The notes: generated by a model from the sequence alone, not told the origin. A DNA stretch of 64,000 nucleotides from Lactarius indigo (GCA_025766275.1 JAFKAC010000067.1:270748-334747), one strand, 5' to 3'. Numbered from the stretch's first letter, positions 1 through 12,037 are shown. Numbers and translations: made by a program.

Positions 1-1313
1 TCTAGTTCAAATTGGTGAGTGAGGTCCAGATGTGCTAAGACAGGTTCACTGGTGACTAGGTTTTTGAGGTCTTGAAATGCTTTTTCCTCTTCTGTTCCCC
101 AGTGCCATTCAGTGTCTTTACATGTGAGTTTGTTGAGCAGTTGTGCTTTGGTTGCGAAACCGTGAATAAATGGTTGGTAAAAATTGCAGAAACTGAGAAA
201 AGAGCGGATGTCCTTCACTTTAGTTGGTGTAGGCCAATCTTTAATGCCCGAAATTTTGATGGGGTCCATGCATGTCACCCCCTTTTCAAGGATTACCCCC
301 AGGTAATCCATGTGTGGGGAGTGGAAAAGGCATTTTTCAAGTTTGTAGTAGAGGTCGTGTTCTGTGGACACGCAGAGTACATCTTTGACTGCTTCAACAT
401 GATCATCAAGTGAGTACTTGAGTCCCATAGCGATGCCAATGTTGTCCATATAAACCCATATAATGGTGCTGCATGCTTCATGTTTGGTGATGATATCTCT
501 AAAGATGAAGTTCATCATCGTCTGGAATGTAGCTGGGGAGTTTGTCAAGCCAAAGAACATCACCATTGGTTCAAATAATCCATAACATGTTTTAAACACA
601 GCCTTTTCTTCGTCTCCCTCTTTGATGCATACATTGTTATACCCCCATCTGACGTTGAGTTTGGTGTGGATGTGGGCATTGCTGAGGTTGGTAATGAGGT
701 CAGAGATAAGGGGGAGGGGGTATTGGTTGCATATGGTGACTGCATTGATTTTTCAATAGTCCTGTACTGGGCGTAGCTTTCTGTCCTTCTTTTTAATGAA
801 GAAAAAGGATGATGCATATGGTGACTTAGAGGGTCTTATATACCCCTTTTTCAGTTGTTCATTGGTGATGACGCAGGAATGCACAACCTCATATTCATTG
901 TCCTGTACGGAAGAGGCCACCACAACGGGTGTAATACGTTTGATGTGGGGGTTTACTGACCAGATAAAAATGGGAAGCATAGCTTCATGTATTGCAGCTT
1001 GCGACCATTTAATATGTGGGTCATATATGGCAAGCCAGGGATACCCTAGTACAATATCCTCATTGCCAATGTCTGTAATGAGAAAGCATATCTCCTTATT
1101 AATCCCTTTAGTTTGAACGTTGACATCAATATAATGGGTGATACACCCTGACTTGTTTTCGGTATTGTTGATATTCCATATTTTCTTTGGAACATCGAGT
1201 GGTTTGGTTCCAAATCCCATCCTTTTAATGAAGGAGGGTCTCATGAAGCAATGGGTTGCTCCTGAGTTGACTAATGCTTGTATGTCGGCCATTGTGTAAC
1301 TGGTGCAAATCAA
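1..1313 (-). pseudogene. Outer element pol fragment: retropepsin and N-terminal reverse transcriptase
   Basis: The minus strand encodes an aspartic protease region with the motif SGATHCF, followed by the family's conserved IVLGYPWL segment (about 1020-1290). It then enters reverse transcriptase with [12 protein letters not shown] near 755-790. Compared with the inner copy, about 265 bp between protease and RT is missing; the join falls at a short TTCAT match (about 860), so the deletion is probably microhomology-mediated. More RT sequence continues to base 1 in shifted frames with stops. The retropepsin active site is written SGAT here, where DSGA/T is expected; the inner copy keeps D (VDSGAT), so this copy has an Asp to Asn change (VNSGAT). 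Confidence 0.8.
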
Positions 1314-1464
1314 TACTGGAACTCACATAGAACAATAGTGAGTCATGATTACACTGTTACAATTAACTGCCCTCACCCAGGCCAATGGGTTCAGGCGTCC
1401 TGAAAACCCTCCTTCTTCCATAACTGTTGAAGGATGAGGTCCTTTACATCATCTGATTCTCCTG

Positions 1465-3668
1465 CTACTCCATTAAGCCAGTTGTTGGCACACTATTGAG
1501 GGGGTGCTTCTTGGACCACCCTGGTAGCAACTTCAGGTTCTTGCTGGTGGTAGTCAGTATCGACGTACTGGCTAGTTGATGCTTGAGGTTGATAACCTCC
1601 TCATGGTGCTCTGCAATCTTGGGCCATGTGTCCATCCTTTCCACAATTATAACAGGTGACTGGCCTTTGGTTGTTACACCCCCCTCCTCTTTGTAAAAAT
1701 CCTCCTTGAGGTCGATATGGAGGTCGAGGAGCAAGTATGTCTTCAGCTCCTGTTAGCCATCCTTGAATGCAATCATCCGATGTATCCATCACGTTCAGAT
1801 CTCTTGACAAGTTTCTAGGCTGCCAGGAGCTTCTTGGCAGTCCTTGCCATTGATGCTGTCATTGTGATCATTCTTGTTTTTGTGGTGCCCCTTTGTCAAG
1901 CATAGCTTTAAGGTGCATGTATTGTTGTTGGCGAGTGGTAGCGGCTTCTTTCTATTTGCGGTAGTTTCATGGGGAGTCAAGGGTATACACTTTAGAATAA
2001 AGATCTTTTGGTAACCTGCTTGCAAAGAGATCCAATGTCTGATGGTTGTCAAGTCAATACTGAGCATGTCACACTAATTGTTTGAATTGAGTGCAATACT
2101 CATCTAGATTGCCCCCAATCATCTTAAGGCCTTTCTTGAGCTTGTATTGAGCTTGCTCTTGTTCCTGTTGATAAGTGACCCACGTGCACTTAGTGGCTCA
2201 TATGGACCAGACTTGCAGCATGGACTGCTTTAGATTAGATATACAGGACATGTAGATTAGATATTTTGATCTGTACAATCTTGAATGTCTTGTATTTACT
2301 TATCTATGACATCACTGTACTATGACATCATGCAGACTCCTCTGGACTTGTCATTGTACTATGCCTTTGTTCTTTCTTTAGCTATATCTTTATTGTGATG
2401 TCATTATGATATCATTTCAGTCTGGGCTCTTCTTGTTTTCACACTCCTTGTTCTCCATCTGTACATTCCTTTTGTCCACTTGTAGAACAATGTCTCTTAT
2501 ACTATGTGACTCTATGTTACTTCCTTGTATTAGTGTCACACCTGTAAACAGTATAAGTAGAGTAGCATGTATGCTCCTGGTCCACATCAGTTCTCACTGC
2601 TTGTGTGCCAGGTATGCCTTCCATTCTCTAATGTATTATCATCAGTTCTCACTGCTTGTGTGCCAGACTATCTTGCTTCTCTGCAACTTACCCTGTCAAA
2701 CCTCTGCTTCCAGCCACCCACTGTATCTCACCACAGTCTACTTTGTCACTGTGAGTATAGTCCCTATGTGTGCTGTTCATCAGTTCCATTGTGTTTCAGA
2801 AGTGCTGCATAAAGCTGTGCGTCACTTCATTCCATAGCCCTTCACTAGTATGGGGTATTCCTGTTTGTATCTGGCCATTAAGCCAGGTGAGCATGGCCAA
2901 CACCCATTCGCTGACATTGACACCCTTGATATAGGATAAGAAAAGTAGGGCTCGTCAATAGGGCATGGCCATTATGCCTTCATCTGTGTTCATGCCCCAG
3001 TAGACATGCCATTGTGTGAGAAATGCTTCAACCTTGGCATGTTCTCCGTCGAATACTGTGGGTGCTTCACCAGCTAACTTGTTACTGGGAGGAACAATGG
3101 GACCTGCACCTGGTAATCCCCCTCCCAGGTGTCCTCCTCCTGGTGGCCCCCCTGGGAATCCTCCTCCTCATGGTGGTGGTCCTCCTCATGGTAGGTCACC
3201 AGGGGATCCACCCCCTCCACTAGGTGGGTCGGGTACATCAGGTCTGATGGCGCAATGGATAGCTACATCATTGTCTGTCATTCTATGACCCATGTGTGGA
3301 TTAATGGGTGCTAATATGGCTTGCACCTCTTGCACAATATGATGTTGTTCTTCTCAAGCCATCTGATCAATTGTATCAGAGGCTAATTGTACTTCTTCTC
3401 ACATGATAGTTGCAGTAGCCATTGCAACTGCTGGACTGTGGATGTGTATTACTTCTGGGTTGGTATGAAGAGTGAGGGACTCAGTTCTTTGTATGATGTG
3501 TTCCCCAATGGCTCCTAAGCTAGCGTCTTCTGCTGGTGTTTCTCCTCTACTGGGTGGTTCCTGGCTTTCAGATGCTTCTTCTCCACTGATTCCTTCGTCA
3601 GTGTGTTCTTGTGCTTGTCCATCAATAGGGCCATAGTCTGCACAGCTATTAAGTTGTCACATGTTGAT
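1465..3668 (-). pseudogene. Outer element gag with CCHC zinc knuckle, interrupted
   Basis: Gag runs leftward from 3668. A Pro/Gly-rich segment lies at about 3080-3230 and a CCHC zinc knuckle (CYNCGKDGHMAQDC) at about 1607-1660. A solo LTR at 2166-2782 splits the capsid region. Aligned by eye with the inner gag (9638-11500), most differences are transitions, many of them CpG decay. Several in-frame stops are TGA where the sister copy has CAA, both readable as a former CGA. No intact reading frame remains. Confidence 0.8.
2166..2782 (+). mobile_element. Solo LTR of a second family, in outer gag
   Basis: It begins TGTTGATAAG and ends GTTCATCA, and is flanked by a perfect 5-bp duplication GTTCC (2161-2165 and 2783-2787). 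It is 617 bp long with no coding sequence. A TATAAGTAGAG box near 2550 gives plus orientation. It matches the second solo LTR (6499-7069) along its length. It differs by an internal tandem duplication of about 55 bp: CATCAGTTCTCACTGCTTG occurs at 2585 and again at 2640, but only once in the other copy. The intact target site can be read in the inner gag near 10310-10335. Solo LTRs normally arise by LTR-LTR recombination of a full element. Confidence 0.9.
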
Positions 3669-4179
3669 TGTTATGCTCCACCGGTGTTAGTCTGACTTGG
3701 ACTCTGAAACAGGTGTAATCGACTTAGCGAAGATCAGGCGAATGGGGATCATGTGTCAACCCAACACAAGCTGAACAGGGGCACTACTGGCACATGCTGC
3801 AGCAATGGTAAAGAAGTACTATCCCTTGGTGGATAGGAGTGGAGGTACTCTTAGTCTGAAGACTAAGGCAGACAAGAGACAAGTCAAGATGGTGGATTGA
3901 AGAAGACCAAGATGGGGACTCTTGGTCTTCCAGAGCAACTACTCATACAGATACACACGGGCTTTAAAGCGCCGCTAGAACAGTAAAGAACCAATAGCAT
4001 AACTAGCTCAAACCCTAGTACAGCTATCCTAGGAATGAGTCATACATGAGTCACAATCACATGTGAACTACTATGCTGACTGATACAATGTAAGAGTCCA
4101 TGACTAATACTACTATCAGGCCATAGTCATAACCGGCTATGAGTCATTCACACTGTGTAATAGAGTCCATACTGTAATA
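3669..4179 (-). repeat. 3' LTR of the inner element
   Basis: About 511 bp, starting TGTTATGCTCC and ending TGTAATA, which corresponds to CATAACA in the other two copies. It aligns with 11522-12032 and 12331-12836. The end differs from its partner by C/T and A/G changes that fit a former CCGTAAC. A TATAAG-like motif in minus orientation matches the element's direction. Confidence 0.88.
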
Positions 4180-4191
4180 TCACCCCCTTTT
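4180..4191 (-). other. Polypurine tract of the inner element
   Basis: On the minus strand the sequence reads AAAAGGGGGTGA directly before the 3' LTR. This is the expected place and composition of the plus-strand primer for reverse transcription. It supports the orientation and the left LTR boundary. Confidence 0.75.
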
Positions 4192-4211
4192 CAGGAGTGA
4201 GGCCCACCTCA

Positions 4212-7200
4212 CTAGTCTGCCTTTGATTCTTGCCTCATCCATTTGGCTTCATCTTCCATGTGCTCCAGTATGTTAGCTCTCTTGAGATGGTAGAGACTGG
4301 CCTTCTTATCCTCCAACGCCATGTACCTCTCCTCCTGCAATCTCTGGATTCGCCACTCTAACTGATCCTCAGCGAAAGCGAATTGCAGATACCAATGCAG
4401 CTCTTCAATGAGGGTTACATCCCCAATGTGCATCAGTAGCAAATCAGTGGGGTGACGATCACAAAGCATGAAACGTTCTTTGTGGGGGATGAATGTGCAG
4501 TTGTCTTTCGGGAGGTGTGGTGTGGCATAGAGGGGTTTACCATAAAGGAAGCCCAACCCCGGAACTATTCCGAGTATGAAGGGGTCTCCTCCTCAGATAA
4601 CCTGTATGTGGGATGCCTGTACCGTCAGTCCATTGGGGAGTTTGATTGGGAACGGAATGTAATCGGGACCTCAATTGACCTGGAACCCTTCAGGGACAAC
4701 AACTCAGGCTGCTGGGTCTCGTTCACCCATTGGTGTATAACGAGCTGCTTGTGCCACGGTGACTCTTCCTTGGTGCAGGGGGTTCCCCAACGCGTTGATG
4801 AGGAAGGGAGTGGCTATTGGATCTTCAGCATAGAATTCATGTTCAAGGAATGCGTGCCTGATGGGGTAATGGTCTCCAAGCTTGTCTTCATCCTCAACTT
4901 CGTCCAATACTCCTTCCTCTCCTGCCTCATCTTGCGACAGCAAGCAGCAATATGGAGTTGCTCCTGCTGCCACCATGCCACTGTCTCTTTCCATTCTTGT
5001 TCATATTTCTTCATGGTGTTCAGCAGTTGCACCGTGTGGGACAGCTGCTTGAAGCTGAAAAAGCTCGTCTTCTGTGATGAACATTTCGGGCTCACCAGTG
5101 TCAGGGTTAGTGAGGGCATACATGGGCGGAGGTGCTGGTTGAGTTGTTGTTGGATCGTCGTTGAGAGTTCCCTGTAAGGGCACAGGGAATCATTGCAGTG
5201 TCTGGTGCAATTCTTCAGCAGTAATAGGCCTGTCGTCCTCATGCTGCATGGCAGTACAGTTGCTGGTTGCAGCTCCAGTGGTTGTGGTGTCATTGGTGGA
5301 GTCAGGGTCAACAAGTGTGGCGGAGGAGTCGTTGACAAGAGTGGAGAGGAGTGCAAGCTGTTCATTGCATCAAGTAGAGGACATAGGAGAAGTGGGTGAT
5401 GGAGACTCAACACAATGGATGACGGTCCTTATATGTGTTTCTGCAGTGGGATTGGAATGTTTGAACTCCTGCACGGCTTCGTTGGCAAAGACATCATCCT
5501 TATCTATCCATTGATTGTCTGAGTCAGGATAACCCTTCCACTTGACAAGGTACTGAAGTCATTGTCTTCTGCCAAATTGCCGAGAGTCTAGAATCTTCTC
5601 AACTTCATATTCTTCTTTGTTATCAACCAAATCAGGTGGTGGGCACTGATAGTTTGGTCTGTGCGTGGGTGTCTCACAATAAGGTGTGAGAAGATCTATG
5701 TGGAAGACATTGTGGATGCTCCACTGCGTGGGAAGTTTGAGGCGATAGTTGATGGGGGACATCACCTGGATGACCTTAAAAGGTCCATGGCGCTTGGCTG
5801 CTAAATTCGCCGTTGGCTGATGAGTGCGCAGGTGACATCCTTCAAGCCATACAAGGTTGCCTTCTTTGAACTTGGGTGTATCTCGGTGTTTAACCCATGA
5901 CTTCTGTGCCCTGAACATGCAGGAGAAGGCGTGCTGTCATGCCTGCTTGAATTGGTCCAGTCTTAATGACACTTGTGGAATAGGGGAAGGTCTGTTGATC
6001 CAATCAGCACAAGGATTGAATCCCAATAAGAGGAAGAAGGGGGACTCCTGCATGGTTTCATTAGGCCAATTGTTATGCATGAATTCTGCCATAGGCAGAT
6101 AATGAACCCAGTTGTCTTGCTGCTCATTTACCCAGAAGCAGAGATATTGTTCAAGCCACTGATTTGTTCATTCTGATTGGCTGTTGGTTCGAGGGTGGTA
6201 AGCAGTTGAGATATTTTGGCTGATGCCAAGAATTTTGCATATCTCTCGCATGAATTTGGACGCAAAATGGGGGTCCCGATCACTGATAACACACGAGGGG
6301 AGTCCAAATCGAGGAAAGACATGAGAGACGTACAGAGCAGCCGTCCCTTCAGCTGTTATCTCTTCATTGCATGGAATCAAGATGGCAGCTTTAGTGCAGT
6401 CATGATTGGTGATTGTTAAAATAGAGTCGTAGCCACAAGAGATGGGAAGCTTAGTGATGAAATCTACTGTGATGGTTTCGAATGGCAGGGCTTCCAGTTG
6501 TTGATAAGTGACCCTTGCGCACTTAGCGGCTCGTACGGACTGGACTTGCAGCATGGACTGCTTTAGATTAGATATACAGGACTTGTCGATTAGATACTGT
6601 TTGATCTGTACAATCTGGACTTACCATTGCATCACCTATGACATCACTGTACTTCTATGACATCATACATCCGGACTCTGTGTTGTATAATGCCTTTGTA
6701 CTTTCCTTTGTCCTTTACTTGGTATTATCCTTATTATGATGTCAGTATGATATCATTTAGTTCTGGACTCTTCTTGTTCTCCTTTCCCTTGTTCTCAAAG
6801 CATCCACTCTTTTGTCCCTTTGTAGAACAATAGCACCTTTGTATTCTGTGACTAGCGTTACCTACCTTGTACTACTGTCACCCTCTGTAGGAGTATAAGT
6901 AGAGTACCATGTACGCTCCTGGTCCACATCAGTTCTCACTGCTTGTGTGCCAGACACTTCTGCTTTACCTTGCAAGATCTCCTGTTGCTGCTTTCCAGCC
7001 ACCCAGCCTATCTCACCACAGAACACTTTGTCCCTCTGTGAGTATGCTATCTATGTGTGCTGTTCATCACCAGTTTGGGGTAAATGGGTTGTAATGGAGC
7101 TTGGATGGGACAGAGGTTGACTTTATGTCATTGGCATTCAGTGCAGCCCTTGACATAGTCTGTAACATCATTCTTCATTTGTGGCCACCAGTAGTGTTGT

Positions 7201-9594
7201 TTGGTGAGTTGGAGGGTACGTTTAATCCCTGGATGACTGTAGACAGGGGGATCGTGGTGGGCAGTGATAATGGTGCATTTGTCATGGATGCCGCCAGTAA
7301 CCACTCGGCATCCATCTTTGTACCACATCCCTTCAATGTCTTTTAGTTTGTGCACATCTACCCAAGGTTTTAACTTAGCTTGATCCTGCTCATAGATGGG
7401 ATGTTCTGGCGTCATTTCCGTTGGCAAGATTACTGGTCACCAATGTGGATGTTGTGAGTCATCCAGAGTGGTTGTGCGTATAAAGACGTGATCCGGTAGG
7501 ACAGTAATTCCTTCATTGTCATTCTCCCCTTGATCGTAGTCTGGTCTCCATGATAGTGCATTGGCACATCCGTTGGATGTCCCTTTGATGTGATGAATCT
7601 TGAAGTCATACTCTGAGAGTTCAAGTACTTCCCTAGCGATGTGCCTACTAATCTTTTGCGGTGACTTCCAGTATTGTAGGTTGAGATAATCGGAGAAGAC
7701 CTTGATCTTGTGGGGGAACCTGCCAGAAGGGGATTCCAATGACGGAACACCTTGACAATGGCTAGGAGTTCAAGGTCATATATATCATAATTTCGTTTGG
7801 CCTCATTGAGAGTGGATGAGTAATAGCCAATGGGATGTCTTTTACTGTCTGTTTTGCGTTAAAGGAGGACCGTGCCTGTCGCGAAGCCTGATGCATCGAC
7901 CTCTAGTTCAAATTGTTGAGTAAGATCTGGGTGTGCTAGGACAGGTTCACTGGTAACAAGGGTTTTAAGGTCTTGGAACGCATTTTCTTCCTCTGTTCCC
8001 CATTGCCATTTGACACCTTTCCACGTGAGTTTGTTAAGTGGTTGTGCTTTGGTTGCAAATCCTCATATAAAAGGTTGGTAAAAATTGCAGAAACCGAGGA
8101 AAGAGTGGATGTCCTTAACTTTGGTTGGTGTGGGCCAGTCCCTGATACCGGAAATTTTGACAGGGTCCATGCGTGTCACCCCCTTTTCAAGGATTACCCC
8201 CAGGTAATCATGTGTGGAGAGTGAAAAAGACATTTTTCGAGCTTGTAATATAGGTCATGTTCAGCAGATACGCAGAGAACATCCTTGACTGCTTCAACGT
8301 GATCTTCAAGTGAGTGTTGAAGTCCTGTGGCTATACCAATATCGTCCATGTAGACCCAAATAACTGTTCCTCGTTTTTCATGTTTGGCAATTATGTCCCT
8401 GAAGATGAAGTTCATCATAGTCTGGAACATTGCCAGGGAGTTGGTCAAGCTGAAAAACATCACCGTCGGTTCGAATAATCTGTATCATGTTTTAAATGTG
8501 GCCTTTTCCTCATCCCCCTCTTTGATGTGTATATTGTTATACCCCCATCAAATGTCGAGCTTGGTATAGATGTGGGCATTACTGAGGTTGGTAATAAGGT
8601 CGGAGATGAGAGGGAGAGGGTATTGATTGTGGATGGTAACTGTGTTGACCTTCCAATAGTCTTGAATGGGTCGTAATTTCCCATCCTTCTTCTTGATGAA
8701 GAAGAAAGACAAAGTGTATGGAGATTTAGAGGGTCATATATACCCCTTTTTCAACTGTTCATCAATCCATTCATGTAGTTTTTTGTCTTCTTCCTGGGTC
8801 ATTGGGTATATTTTGCAGTTGATAGTGTCAGCCATCCCTGGTTTAAATTCAATAGCATGATCCTGGGGCCTGCTGGGAGGAAACCTGTCCAACGCTTCTT
8901 CACTGAAGAGGCATTCAAATTCCTGATACTCGAGAGGTAACTTAGCTTTAGTGGTATATTGTTGAGCTGCGATAGCTAAGTCTGTGGCCATTGCTCTAAT
9001 TTGACAGCCTTCTTTGAACTGTTGTCATTGTTCATCCGTGATGACACAAGAGTGTACAACTTCATAGTCATCATTTTGTACGGAGGAAGTGGCTATTGTT
9101 GGTGTGATTCATTGGATGTGAGGGTTTGTGGATCATATAACAATGGGAAGCATGTCCTTGTGAATGGCAGCTTGTGACCATTTGATGTGTGGATCGTATA
9201 TGGCAAGCCAGGGATAGCCCAGCACAATATCTTCATTGCCAATGTCTGTGATAAGGAAATGTATTTCCTTGTTGATTCCTTTAGTTTGGACATCAATGTC
9301 AACATAATGAGTGATACATCCTGATTTGTTTTCTGTATTGTCAATATTCCATATCTTCTTTGGGACGTTGAGTTGTTTCGTCCCAAATCCCATCCTCTTC
9401 ACGAAGGAGGGCCTCATGAAGCAATGGGTTGCTCCTGAGTCAACTAATGCTCGTATGTTGGCCATTGCATAACTGGTGCGAATCAATACTGGAACTCTCA
9501 TAGAACAATAGCGAGTCATAATTACACTGTTACAATTAACTGCCCTCACCCAGGCTGATGGGTTCAGGCATCCTGAAAACCCTCCTTTTTCCAT
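4212..9594 (-). pseudogene. Inner element pol: protease, RT, RNase H, integrase, chromodomain, C-terminal extension
   Basis: The order on the minus strand is retropepsin (VDSGAT, about 9130-9480), RT with YMDD (8194-8991), RNase H (7437-7750), and the integrase HHCC zinc region (SHPGIKR...CTEC, 7128-7427). The integrase core follows (TVDFITKLP, VISDRDPHF, YHPRTNSQSE; 6168-6480), then the chromodomain (YEVEKIL...YLVKWKGY, about 5480-5640). A tail of about 400 codons continues in the same frame to 4212, with TGA stops at 5190, 5001 and elsewhere. Protease and RT share one frame and RNase H onward another, so there is an indel near 8000. The inserted solo LTR plus duplication is 576 bp and keeps frame. 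Pol opens with a conserved ATG (9592-9594) in a frame different from gag. Confidence 0.85.
6499..7069 (+). mobile_element. Solo LTR of the second family, in inner integrase
   Basis: 571 bp, starting TGTTGATAAG and ending GTTCATCA, flanked by a perfect duplication CCAGT (6494-6498 and 7070-7074). It carries a TATAAGTAGAG box near 6895 in plus orientation. It matches 2166-2782 but lacks that copy's 55-bp internal duplication. It separates the integrase zinc-binding region (7128-7427) from the catalytic core. The perfect duplications of both solo LTRs, against the decayed one of the host element, suggest these insertions are younger, though both target sites lack CpG and could not show that kind of decay. 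Confidence 0.9.
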
Positions 9595-9637
9595 AGTTGT
9601 TGGAGGATAATGTCTTTTACGTTGTCTGATTCTCCTG

Positions 9638-11500
9638 CTACTCTGTTGAGCCAGTTGCTGGCACGCTGTTGAGGGGGTACATCTTGAACTGCCCTGGTAG
9701 CAATTTCAGGTTCTTGTTGATGGTAGTTGGTGTCGATGCTTGGGGTTGGTAATTTCCCCGTGGTTGTCTACAATCTTGGGCCATGTGTCCATCCTTTCCA
9801 CAATTGTAACTAGTGACTGGCCTTTGATTATTTTGTCCTCCTCCTCTCTGTAAAAATCCTCCTCGAGGTTGGTATGGGGGTCGAGGGGCAAGTATATCTT
9901 CTGCCCCTGTCAGACGCCCTTGAATTCGGTCTGCCGATGTATCCATCACATTTGGATCCCTAGGCAGATTCCTTGGTTGCCAAGAACTCCTTGGTGGTCC
10001 TTGCCATGGACATTGGCATTGTGGTTGGTTCTGCTTTGGCGCTCCTTTGTTAAGCATTGCTTTGAGGTGCATATATTGCTGTTGACAAGTGGTTGCTGCT
10101 TCTTTCCATTTGCAGTAGTTTCGTGGGGAATCGAGAGTGTAAACTTTGGAGTAAAGTTTGGTGGGTAGTCCGCTTGCAAATAGGTCAAGTATCTGGGGAT
10201 CATCGAGCCAATACTAAGTGCACCACACTAGTTGTTCGAATTGTGTGCAATACTCATCTAGATTGCCCCCAATCATTTTAAGCCCCTTCTTCAGCTCATA
10301 TTGGGCTTGTTCCTGCTCCATCATATTTCAGAAGTGCTGCATGAAGCTGCGTGTAATTTCGTTCCATAGTCCTTCACTAGTGCAGGGTACTTCTGCTTGT
10401 ATCTGGCCATTGAGCCAGGTAAGCATTGCCAACACCCATTCGCTGACATTGACGCCCTTGATGTAGGATAAGAAGAGTAATGCGTGTCGATATGGTGTGG
10501 CCATTATGCCTTCATCTGCATTCATGCCCCAATAGACATGCCATTGTGTGAGAAATGCTTTGACTTTTGCATGTTCTCCATTGAATACTGTGGGGGCTTC
10601 ACCAGCTAACTTGTTATTTTGGGGAGGAATAACGGGACCTGCACCTGGTAACCCTCCTCTGGGATGTCCTCCTCCTGGTGGTCCTCTGGGAAACCCTCCA
10701 GGGAATCCTCCAAATCCATGCCCTCTTGGCGGTGGCCCCCCTCCTGGTAAATCGCCAGGAGGTCCACCTCCTCCACTAGGGGGATCAGCTACATCTGGTC
10801 CAATGGCGTGAGGGATGGCCACGTCGTCGTCTGTCATTCTATGACTGGTGTGGGGGTTAATAGGTGCTAGTATAGCACGCGCTTCTTGTGCAATGCGGTT
10901 TTGTTCTTCTTGAGCCATCTGATCGATTGTATCAGCAGTTAATTGTACTTCTTCTTGTGTGATGGTGGCAGTGGCCATTGCAACTGCTGGACTGTGAATG
11001 TGGATTACTTCTGGTTCGGTTTGGTGAATAGTAAGTGACTCAGTTTGTCATATGATGTGTTCGCCAATGGCTCCTAGGCTGGCATCTTCTGCTGGTGTAG
11101 CTCCCCTACTGGGCAATGGTTGGCTTTTGGAGGTTTCTTCTCCACTGATTCCTTTGTTGGTATGCTCCTGTGTTTGTCTGTCAATAGGACCGTAGTCTGC
11201 GTGACTATTGAGTTCGCATGCATCAATGTCGCAGTTGTAGTTTCTTCCCACTGGTCTTACAATATCCCAGCGATGGTCTATGGGATTCCAAGTAACCTCA
11301 GTCCAACAGAGGTGATCAAAATTGAACTCAACGGGTTGGAAATGGTTAGGACCATTAAATTCCACAAAATATCTGGTGTCTTCTCCCCGTTCTCTCCACT
11401 GAGCCGCTCCTAGGAACCTTGTTGGTACATTGTGGTCTCCTTGTCGTTCAAGATGATAGGGATGGAAGGACGTCCACTGTTCTCTGGTCAAATATGCCAC
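9638..11500 (-). pseudogene. Inner element gag
   Basis: A single frame runs from about 11500 to 9638 with a TGA at 11048-11050 and others. The N-terminal part (11048-11500) is rich in aromatic residues (HPYHLERQGDHNVPTRF). The middle (10328-10978) starts with a Gln/Glu-rich helix and a Pro/Gly run (about 10640-10770), followed by a capsid-like region. The C-terminal part (9638-10072) has the zinc knuckle SYNCGKDGHMAQDC, in which the first Cys of CCHC is Ser or shifted. The sister gag has CYNC at this place. The gag stop lies about 44 nt before the pol ATG, in another frame. Confidence 0.82.
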
Positions 11501-11521
11501 TTTGAAGGATCTTGGTCTTAA

Positions 11522-12032
11522 TGTTACACTCCACCGGTGTTAGTCTGACTTGGACTCTGAAACAGGTGTAATCGACTTAGCGAAGATCAGGCGAATGGGG
11601 ATCATGTGTCAACCCAACACAAGCTGAACAGGGGCACTACTGGCACACGCTGCAGCAATGGTAAAGAAGTACTATCCCTTGGTGGATAGGAGTGGAGGTA
11701 CTCTTAGTCTGAAGACTAAGGCAGACAAGAGACAAGTCAAGATGGTGGATTGAAGAAGACCAAGATGGGGACTCTTGGTCTTCCAGAGCGACTACTTATA
11801 CAGATACATGCGGGCTTTAAAGCACCGCTAGAACAGTAAAGAACCAATAGCATAACTAGCTCAAACCCTAGTACAGCTATCCTAGGAATGAGTCATACAT
11901 GAGTCACAATCACATGTGAACTACTATGCTGACTGATATGATGTAAGAGTCCATGACTAATACTACTATTGGGCCGTAGTCATAACTGGCTATGAGTCAT
12001 TCACACTGCATAATAGAGTCCATACCATAACA
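11522..12032 (-). repeat. 5' LTR of the inner element
   Basis: 511 bp from TGTTACACTCC to CCATAACA. On the minus strand a TATAAGTAGTCG box lies near 11800. The leader beginning ATTAAGACCAAGATCC follows it toward 11500. The right flank TCAAT joins to the outer element's gag start, so this LTR is the end of an insertion and not a tandem array. Confidence 0.87.
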
Positions 12033-12037
12033 TCAAT

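Larger units (their letters stand above)
3669..12032 (-). mobile_element. Inner full-length Ty3/gypsy chromovirus-type retrotransposon
   Basis: The element has both LTRs (3' 3669-4179, 5' 11522-12032; TGTTAT...ATAACA ends). It has a polypurine tract next to the 3' LTR, gag with CCHC knuckle, and pol in the order protease, RT, RNase H, integrase, chromodomain. That order and the chromodomain place it among chromoviruses. It sits inside the outer element of the same family. The flanks are TTGAT (3664-3668) and TCAAT (12033-12037); both derive from one TCGAT by CpG decay, so this looks like a decayed 5-bp target duplication. A solo LTR (6499-7069) interrupts integrase. Stops and at least one frame change make it inactive. 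Confidence 0.88.

Noticed and set aside
9595..9640. Programmed frameshift between gag and pol
   Set aside because: Gag and pol are in different frames, but a conserved ATG opens pol in both copies and the DNA is too decayed to see a slippery site. Not supported.
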